This document shows, in pieces, positions 5,859 through 10,479 of a stretch of 10,479 bases of DNA. Source of the DNA: an uncultured Flavobacteriales bacterium (GTDB lineage: Bacteria; Bacteroidota; Bacteroidia; Flavobacteriales_D; Crocinitomicaceae); the NCBI GenBank assembly GCA_903899795.1, contig CAIUKX010000528.1:1-10479 (forward strand), read 5' to 3'. The notes beneath the pieces are model-generated. The model was not told where the DNA came from, ran no database searches, and saw nothing but the letters and a program-made list of their open reading frames with translations. The first letter of the stretch is position 1; each line of letters starts with the position of its first letter. A program made the position numbers and the translations under genes.

Positions 5859-7232
5859 TTCGAAAATACCTAAAGCATTTTTATCCTTAAGAACAACACC
5901 ATAAGCAGGAACCATATTAGTTGTAAATCCGGCATACCATGTATCAGTTCCAGTATTAACATCCATAGGGTGAATACTTTCAGTGAAAGTGAAGTTATTC
6001 AAGTCATAGTTGATGTCTTTATTGAATCCCATGTTTACTTTAGGATTAGTTGTATTTATCAGTCTAATTACATTGCTTGCCACATCAAAACTTAATATAG
6101 TACCTGTAAATGTTACATTTCCATTTTTGTCGGTCTGATAGATGATTTCATCATTAACATATACACCAAATCCTGGAGCAACAACTAAATCGGTTGTTGT
6201 TTTATATATTGATCCATTAGCTGGCGATGGATTATCGTTCAATGTAGTTGGATTAATAACGATACCTAATTGATGATATGTGATGTCGGTTGGTATATTT
6301 CCCTTCTCCGAACCATCAAATTGAATCGAAAACATGATGTGTGATATACCCAATTCTGATGCTGCATCGAAGCCATGGCCACCAATAGGTGATGTTGGTG
6401 CAATTGCTATAGCGCCAGAACCTTTTGTTGATGTGATAGAAACATTTGCTTTAGTATAATTTGTACCTGGATTTGTAACAATAATATCACTAATAGATCC
6501 GTCAGTAACATTAACTGTGCCGGTTGCACCCAAACCATCGCCAGTAACTGTAACCGTAACTACATCATTAGCTAAATCATAACCTGAACCACCGTTAATC
6601 ACATTAATAACATCGATACTACCTGCACCAGCAGCTGAGACCAACGGATTCGGCGTGTTTGCTCCAACAGGTACTGGCATCCAGTTAGTGTCCATGAAAT
6701 TAACTTTTGAACCTAAATCAATTGTGTAGATATATTTCCATTTGTAACCATCATTTGATTGGTAGATATTGTTTGTTCCATAAGAACCCGGTTCAAAATA
6801 AGGTTCTAAAGTCGATGTACTGCCATTATTATTCCATAAACACTTGAAAACTTGGTCATATCTATTCTTAACATAGAAATTTAAAACATAGTTACCATTA
6901 ATATCAGTCTGAAACATGTCAATATCATCACGATAGTAATCATAAGTAATTCCAGAAGTCCAATTTACTCTTTTAACTACAGGAGACAATTCATTTGATT
7001 GTACTTGTTTAGCCACAAACATGTTTTTAAATACTTGTTTGAGATATTTTTGGTCTTGAGTTGGTATTGGTGGATTATTATCATCATCCCAAGGATCAAC
7101 TTTAGACAAAAAACAGTACAAGGAAGACAGAGGCACAGTATAATATGGCGGTATTACAGCAACAGGTGTAAAATATACCTGTTCAACAGAGGTTACTTTT
7201 GCGTTATAAGTGAGAAGGTTTGTGGTAGTCAT
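5610..7232 (-). CDS. Chimeric ORF: T4-like baseplate wedge protein gp8 (N-terminal ~400 residues) joined in frame to a T9SS sorting domain
   Basis: Residues 1 to about 400 of this 540-residue ORF are a T4-like gp8 of the marine-phage type. Supporting stretches are KVDPWDDDNNPP (44-55), VVKRVNWTSGITYDYYRDD (85-103), YVKNRYDQVFKCLWNN (120-135), SNDGYKWKYIYTID (159-172) and PIGGHGFDAASELG (282-295). gp8 is a structural subunit of the tail baseplate wedge. Residues 205-277 carry a Gly-rich repeat module shared with the two upstream phage genes. Residues of about 455-540 are instead a Bacteroidota type A sorting domain (VYPNPASD, DISGKVVMNN, LETGIYIFNV, terminal VVKK), which directs secreted proteins through the type IX system. 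No signal peptide exists at the N-terminus, so the tag could not be used in this form. Each part looks truncated at about residue 396-410. A contig misjoin is the simplest reading. The start is 19 bases after the previous stop. Confidence 0.85.
   Translation of the reverse strand: MTTTNLLTYNAKVTSVEQVYFTPVAVIPPYYTVPLSSLYCFLSKVDPWDDDNNPPIPTQDQKYLKQVFKNMFVAKQVQSNELSPVVKRVNWTSGITYDYYRDDIDMFQTDINGNYVLNFYVKNRYDQVFKCLWNNNGSTSTLEPYFEPGSYGTNNIYQSNDGYKWKYIYTIDLGSKVNFMDTNWMPVPVGANTPNPLVSAAGAGSIDVINVINGGSGYDLANDVVTVTVTGDGLGATGTVNVTDGSISDIIVTNPGTNYTKANVSITSTKGSGAIAIAPTSPIGGHGFDAASELGISHIMFSIQFDGSEKGNIPTDITYHQLGIVINPTTLNDNPSPANGSIYKTTTDLVVAPGFGVYVNDEIIYQTDKNGNVTFTGTILSFDVASNVIRLINTTNPKVNMGFNKDINYDLNNFTFTESIHPMDVNTGTDTWYAGFTTNMVPAYGVVLKDKNALGIFENSELVGSVYPNPASDAVTISLKAEGNAKLIVTDISGKVVMNNQISLLNGESKVNINSLETGIYIFNVVLENGASSQFSVVKK
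6000..6060. other. Host/phage junction zone
   Basis: Protein similarity switches here from T4-like gp8 (last phage-like stretch near FTGTILSFDVASNVIRL, ending about residue 392) to the tail of a T9SS-exported host protein (from about residue 407). No direct repeat, transposase, integrase or tRNA attachment site is visible at the switch. The exact base cannot be fixed by eye. Confidence 0.6.
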
Positions 7233-7251
7233 AGTCTTTATTTATCTGTGT

Positions 7252-9702
7252 TTAATAGAAGATACTGGTTCCAAAAATTATTACATTGGCTGCATTAGCA
7301 GTTAAAGCACCAGTTAACCATGTACTATCAACAAATGTAACAGTATTTGATTGTGAGTTTGAACTTGCAACATCAGAAGTTATTACATTTCCAGTTAATG
7401 TTGTGAAAGATATTATAGTGTTTGGCCTTACTGTATCCAATATACCAACACCATTCATAGCTGAGAATATAATTACATTACTGTATCCTGTATTGCCACT
7501 TGGATTTATTGTTACTAATGACAATTGGCTGCCAGTATAATGTGATAATGGATAAGCAATACTTAAACTTGTGTTTCCAGTTGATACAAAATTTGTATTG
7601 GACCTCAAAGAATAACGACCAAGAGCCTTCATACCAGAAGGATGTAACAAGTTTAAAAGAATGTCTCTGTACTTGGCAATTTCTTTTTGAACAGTAATTT
7701 CATAAGTAAAGTTATTATATTTTGAACTTTGTAGTACATCAAATGAACTTGGTTGTCCACTTTTATCTAAGTATTGTCCTTGACTTAATACCAATCCATT
7801 TAAGAAACTAGCATTTGCTTTGGCTCTACCGTCACCATAAATTCTAACACCATTTGAATTATAATGTACATTAAAAGATGTATTGGCCATACTCAAATTG
7901 ATATTTTTACCAACAATTTTTAAATTTTGTCTTGGATCTGGAACACTATTATATTCAAACACTCTTAGATTGTATAGACTTTGTGCTGGATCGCCGTTTG
8001 ATTGCAACAGAGATGCATTATTTACTGTTGCGAAATATGTGGCCACAGATATATCGGTGCCTTGGTAGACAACATCACCAAATTGTGGCACATCAGCAAT
8101 ACTTACATTAGCAACAATAATATCTTCCACTTTAAGAGATACGTTTGGTTTTGAAATGTAATCTTCACCAGGATCAGTCAAGTTAATTGTTGTGATTGAA
8201 CCAGTTCTATCTGTAATTACTGAGAATGTGGCACCTACACCTAAAATACTTGGAACATACAGACTGGCACCGTAAGCCTGTGTATTGGATGAGTTAACAT
8301 TCAAAGTTGGTAGTGCAGTCGTATAACCCATGCCACCTAAAGGATAAAAACCATTAGTTACATATTTAATACTTGTGATTGATCCGTTAACATCAACAGT
8401 TGATACATTGGCTAATGCACCATAACCAGAACCACCTGTAAATACTATGGTATCATTTGCCACATATCCATTACCTCCAGAAGTAATTTGTATTGGACCT
8501 AAAATGCCAAGATTTGATAAGTCAGCATAATCATCATTATCATCCAAGTATCTTGATTCGGCAGTAACAACAGGAGGTTTTACAATACCACCGCCACCAT
8601 TAATCAATAACACAGATGATAATGGATATGTTTGAAACTTTAAGAAAGAAAATGCATCAGCCAAAACTGTATTTACATTTGCATTAGCAACATTAGCAAA
8701 ATGATAATTAGAATTGCCTAACAACATGTATTGTTTGAGTGCTATTGAATCTGTTGGAACAAATGACACATTAGCTTCAGAATTAGCTGCAGGATTTAAA
8801 GATCCGACATATGCAACAGCACCAGGAGCATTTGTTATGTTGAGTACTGTGTTTGGATATTCTGTATAACCATAACCTCCATTCAAAACATTAATATTCT
8901 TAATTGATCCTGCTGTAGTTGTTGCAACTGTTGCTTGAGCACCATGGCCATTGACTGAGTTTAATCCACCATAAACAATAACTGGATCTCCAGGTTGATA
9001 CGATAAACCACGATTATTTGGATCAATTTTAATTTGACTAAGTTGACCAACAATCTTAGCTCTGAGTGGATGTCCTCCAAACAAAACAGTTTGATTTGCA
9101 TTATCAACAACACGAACAAACTCACCAGATTCAAACAGACGTTCAATGTTAGAGATGAATACTTCAGTTTTTGTACCAGCAATAACAGAATTTTCTACTG
9201 TAGCAATAGATTTGGTAGTCTCACCAAACAAACGATAGTTGTTTATATTTTGAAAATTAGGATCTAATGTTGCCAATTTCAAAGATTTGGCCACGTACCA
9301 TGTGCCTGCTGAAGCTTTTAATACAGCATCTTTAGTATAGAATAAATCAAAATCTGAATTGTATAATATTCTAAACAAGAACTGATAAGATGCCGGAGTA
9401 CCTTTAGATTGATACAATTCTTTCGCTACTTTAACTGCTGTAGCTTTACTAATCAGCGCATCTTGTGGAAAATATTGTAAAAAATCATTGATAAAGTAAT
9501 CAATAAACTGATCCGATGTTGAATCAATATCTTTATAGTTTAATAAATTTTCAGCTCTATCTAAAACTTGATTGTTACTTTCCATCCACTCATAATAAGC
9601 CTGAAGAAACAAAACAAAATTTGCATAGGCCGGATCTTCGCTAATGAAAGCGGGAAGTTGTGACGGTATTAATAATGAAGTTTTATGACCGCTAGTTATC
9701 AT
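7252..9702 (-). CDS. T4-like baseplate wedge structural protein in the gp7 position
   Basis: This 816-residue virion protein belongs to a family common in T4-like phages of marine and freshwater bacteria. The N-terminal domain (about 10-140) has the family pattern LPAFISEDPAYANFVLFLQAYYEWME written here as short pieces: FISEDPAYANFV, FLQAYYEWME, YKDIDST, YFINDFLQYFP, YQSKGTPASYQFLFRILY and AVLKASAGTWYV. The middle (about 223-298 and 403-525) holds Gly-rich repeat modules such as VLNGGYGYTEYPNT and ITSGGNGYVANDTIVFTGG. A conserved block follows at 667-699 (YEITVQKEIAKYRD and LLHPSGMKALGRYSL), then a Ser/Thr/Asn-rich tail of about 115 residues. It lies between gp6 and gp8, exactly where gp7, the wedge-initiating protein, sits in T4. 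Sequence similarity to T4 gp7 itself is not evident to me, so the gp7 role rests on position. The ATG overlaps the gp6 stop (ATGA). Confidence 0.75.
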   Translation of the reverse strand: MITSGHKTSLLIPSQLPAFISEDPAYANFVLFLQAYYEWMESNNQVLDRAENLLNYKDIDSTSDQFIDYFINDFLQYFPQDALISKATAVKVAKELYQSKGTPASYQFLFRILYNSDFDLFYTKDAVLKASAGTWYVAKSLKLATLDPNFQNINNYRLFGETTKSIATVENSVIAGTKTEVFISNIERLFESGEFVRVVDNANQTVLFGGHPLRAKIVGQLSQIKIDPNNRGLSYQPGDPVIVYGGLNSVNGHGAQATVATTTAGSIKNINVLNGGYGYTEYPNTVLNITNAPGAVAYVGSLNPAANSEANVSFVPTDSIALKQYMLLGNSNYHFANVANANVNTVLADAFSFLKFQTYPLSSVLLINGGGGIVKPPVVTAESRYLDDNDDYADLSNLGILGPIQITSGGNGYVANDTIVFTGGSGYGALANVSTVDVNGSITSIKYVTNGFYPLGGMGYTTALPTLNVNSSNTQAYGASLYVPSILGVGATFSVITDRTGSITTINLTDPGEDYISKPNVSLKVEDIIVANVSIADVPQFGDVVYQGTDISVATYFATVNNASLLQSNGDPAQSLYNLRVFEYNSVPDPRQNLKIVGKNINLSMANTSFNVHYNSNGVRIYGDGRAKANASFLNGLVLSQGQYLDKSGQPSSFDVLQSSKYNNFTYEITVQKEIAKYRDILLNLLHPSGMKALGRYSLRSNTNFVSTGNTSLSIAYPLSHYTGSQLSLVTINPSGNTGYSNVIIFSAMNGVGILDTVRPNTIISFTTLTGNVITSDVASSNSQSNTVTFVDSTWLTGALTANAANVIIFGTSIFY
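8128..9036 (-). repeat. Gly-rich protein repeat modules within the gp7-like gene
   Basis: Two stretches of the gp7-like protein (residues 223-298 at 8809-9036, and 403-525 at 8128-8496) carry degenerate copies of one pattern. The pattern runs: hydrophobic strand, GGxGY, two or three residues, a TVxIT-like strand, GxGxGA, an alternating strand, GSITSIxV, and a second GxxY turn. The same pattern occurs once in gp6 (9975-10202) and once in gp8 (6402-6620). The copies are similar in protein but not obvious as DNA repeats. Confidence 0.6.
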
Positions 9703-10479
9703 GATGTTTTAGCTGTAACATTAACAATAACTGAATTCGAATCATAAGGATCGACTGTAATAATTCTATTATATGTTGATGAAATGATTGTTGTTGTTGG
9801 ATTTATTGATATAACTAATTGACCCAAAGGATTATCAACTGCGGATGGATTGAATGCTGTCAGATTTATAATACCATTAACGTAATCTACTGTACCTATA
9901 TTAGAGTTTACTAAAACTTTGCCATTCACACCGTCAATACGATACAAACTCAATGTTCCATAACGACCTTGTAGATTGACCACAGCAGCACCTAATTGAC
10001 CAGTCGTGTCATTTTTTGCTGGTGTAATGGTTGCATATGCAGATGTATAGTTATTGCCTGAAGTTAATACATTGATTGATGTGATTGAACCTGAACCATT
10101 TATGATTGCTTCGGCTGTGGCTCCAGTACCATCACCATTGATTGTAATAGTTGGTGGAGTTTGATAACCATAACCAGGGTTAAGAACAGAAATTGACTCA
10201 ACACCTTGAGTAAACTGTGGTATTTCTTGCAAGTATACACCATCAACAATGTTTGTTCCATCCGAATACTGCATAGCTGGTGAACTATTGATACCGCTTA
10301 AAAACGTACCTTTTTTGATAGGTGCATTGAAATAGAAGTTATAATTCGTAGAGTTAGATAAATTAGGATAGAATTTCTTCTGTAACTGTACATTAATCTC
10401 ATTGGTGATGATTGATGGATCCGAATTCTGTATGTTGGACATCAAATCGGATACTGAGAAAGTAGAATTAAATGTATTA
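9699..10479 (-). CDS. T4-like baseplate wedge protein gp6, C-terminal part (5' end outside window)
   Basis: The reading frame is open to the right edge, through NTFNSTFSVSDL before the first internal Met, so this is a 5'-truncated gene with 259 codons visible, not a complete 248-residue protein. The stretches SVSDLMSNIQNSDPSIITNE and NVQLQKKFYPNL, and the later GRYGTLSLYRIDG, NIGTVDYVNGIINLTAF and RIITVDPYDSNSV, match the C-terminal half of gp6 in T4-like phages of the marine type. gp6 forms the inner ring that holds the baseplate wedges together. A Gly-rich module (about 82-157 counted from the codon at 10443-10445) is inserted between these conserved blocks, and is also found in the next two genes. 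Its stop overlaps the next start by four bases. Confidence 0.8.
   Translation of the reverse strand, partial: NTFNSTFSVSDLMSNIQNSDPSIITNEINVQLQKKFYPNLSNSTNYNFYFNAPIKKGTFLSGINSSPAMQYSDGTNIVDGVYLQEIPQFTQGVESISVLNPGYGYQTPPTITINGDGTGATAEAIINGSGSITSINVLTSGNNYTSAYATITPAKNDTTGQLGAAVVNLQGRYGTLSLYRIDGVNGKVLVNSNIGTVDYVNGIINLTAFNPSAVDNPLGQLVISINPTTTIISSTYNRIITVDPYDSNSVIVNVTAKTS

Noticed and set aside
8961..9267. Overlapping short ORFs in other frames within the gp7-like gene
   Set aside because: Both are composition-driven frames inside a strongly supported coding region, with no domain signature or ribosome site.
9699..10445. A complete 248-residue gene starting at 10445
   Set aside because: The frame stays open to the window edge with gp6-like residues before this point, and the codon at 10443-10445 is TTG, so the gene is better read as truncated by the window.
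6000..10479. A contractile injection system or tailocin instead of a phage
   Set aside because: The wedge proteins are of the large T4-like phage type (gp6, gp7 position, gp8 with GGHG block) and no sheath, spike, effector or AAA+ ATPase gene typical of injection systems is visible in the window.
1..10479. CRISPR arrays, tRNA or rRNA genes, insertion sequences
   Set aside because: No regularly spaced repeats, cloverleaf-like segments, rRNA motifs or transposase reading frames were seen on either strand.

Overview
The window is a mosaic of two parts. Positions 1 to about 6,000 look like a chromosome segment of a Bacteroidota bacterium, most likely a flavobacterium-type organism. The support is the gene families present (an ALDH7-type dehydrogenase, a DUF2490 outer-membrane protein, a DUF6428 protein in an ars operon, a type IX secretion C-terminal sorting domain), the low G+C content, the lack of clear Shine-Dalgarno sequences, and candidate TAnnTTTG-type -7 boxes. 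Positions of about 6,050 to 10,479 are T4-like myovirus sequence. This part holds three baseplate-wedge genes in the T4 order gp6, gp7-like, gp8, all on the minus strand, and it runs off the right edge.

Bacterial part. On the minus strand, 64-1620 encodes an ALDH7-family (antiquitin / L-piperidine-6-carboxylate) dehydrogenase with its own terminator. From 4492 leftwards runs a compact arsenic operon: arsR, a DUF6428 gene, a thioredoxin-type arsC, a DUF2490 outer-membrane beta-barrel gene and a six-helix MIP channel. No ArsB or Acr3 pump lies in the window. The plausible scheme is that ArsC reduces arsenate to arsenite and the aquaporin-like channel lets arsenite leave down its gradient, as proposed for the AqpS type of operon. 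A strong imperfect palindrome just upstream of arsR overlaps a candidate promoter and is the likely ArsR operator. Divergent to the operon, on the plus strand, is an AIM24/TIGR00266 family gene. It ends at a perfect 32-bp palindrome that can terminate transcription from both sides.

Phage part and junction. The 540-codon ORF at 5610-7232 is a chimera. Residues 1 to about 400 are a T4-like gp8, and residues of about 455-540 are a Bacteroidota T9SS type A sorting domain. Both genes appear truncated at the same place (about 6000-6060): the phage gene lacks its C-terminus and the host gene lacks its N-terminus. T4-like phages are normally strictly lytic, and no integrase, attachment site or transposase is visible. 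The simplest explanation is therefore a misjoined contig that happens to stay in frame. A real illegitimate recombination is the exciting alternative. The three phage genes share a Gly-rich, beta-structure-like repeat module.
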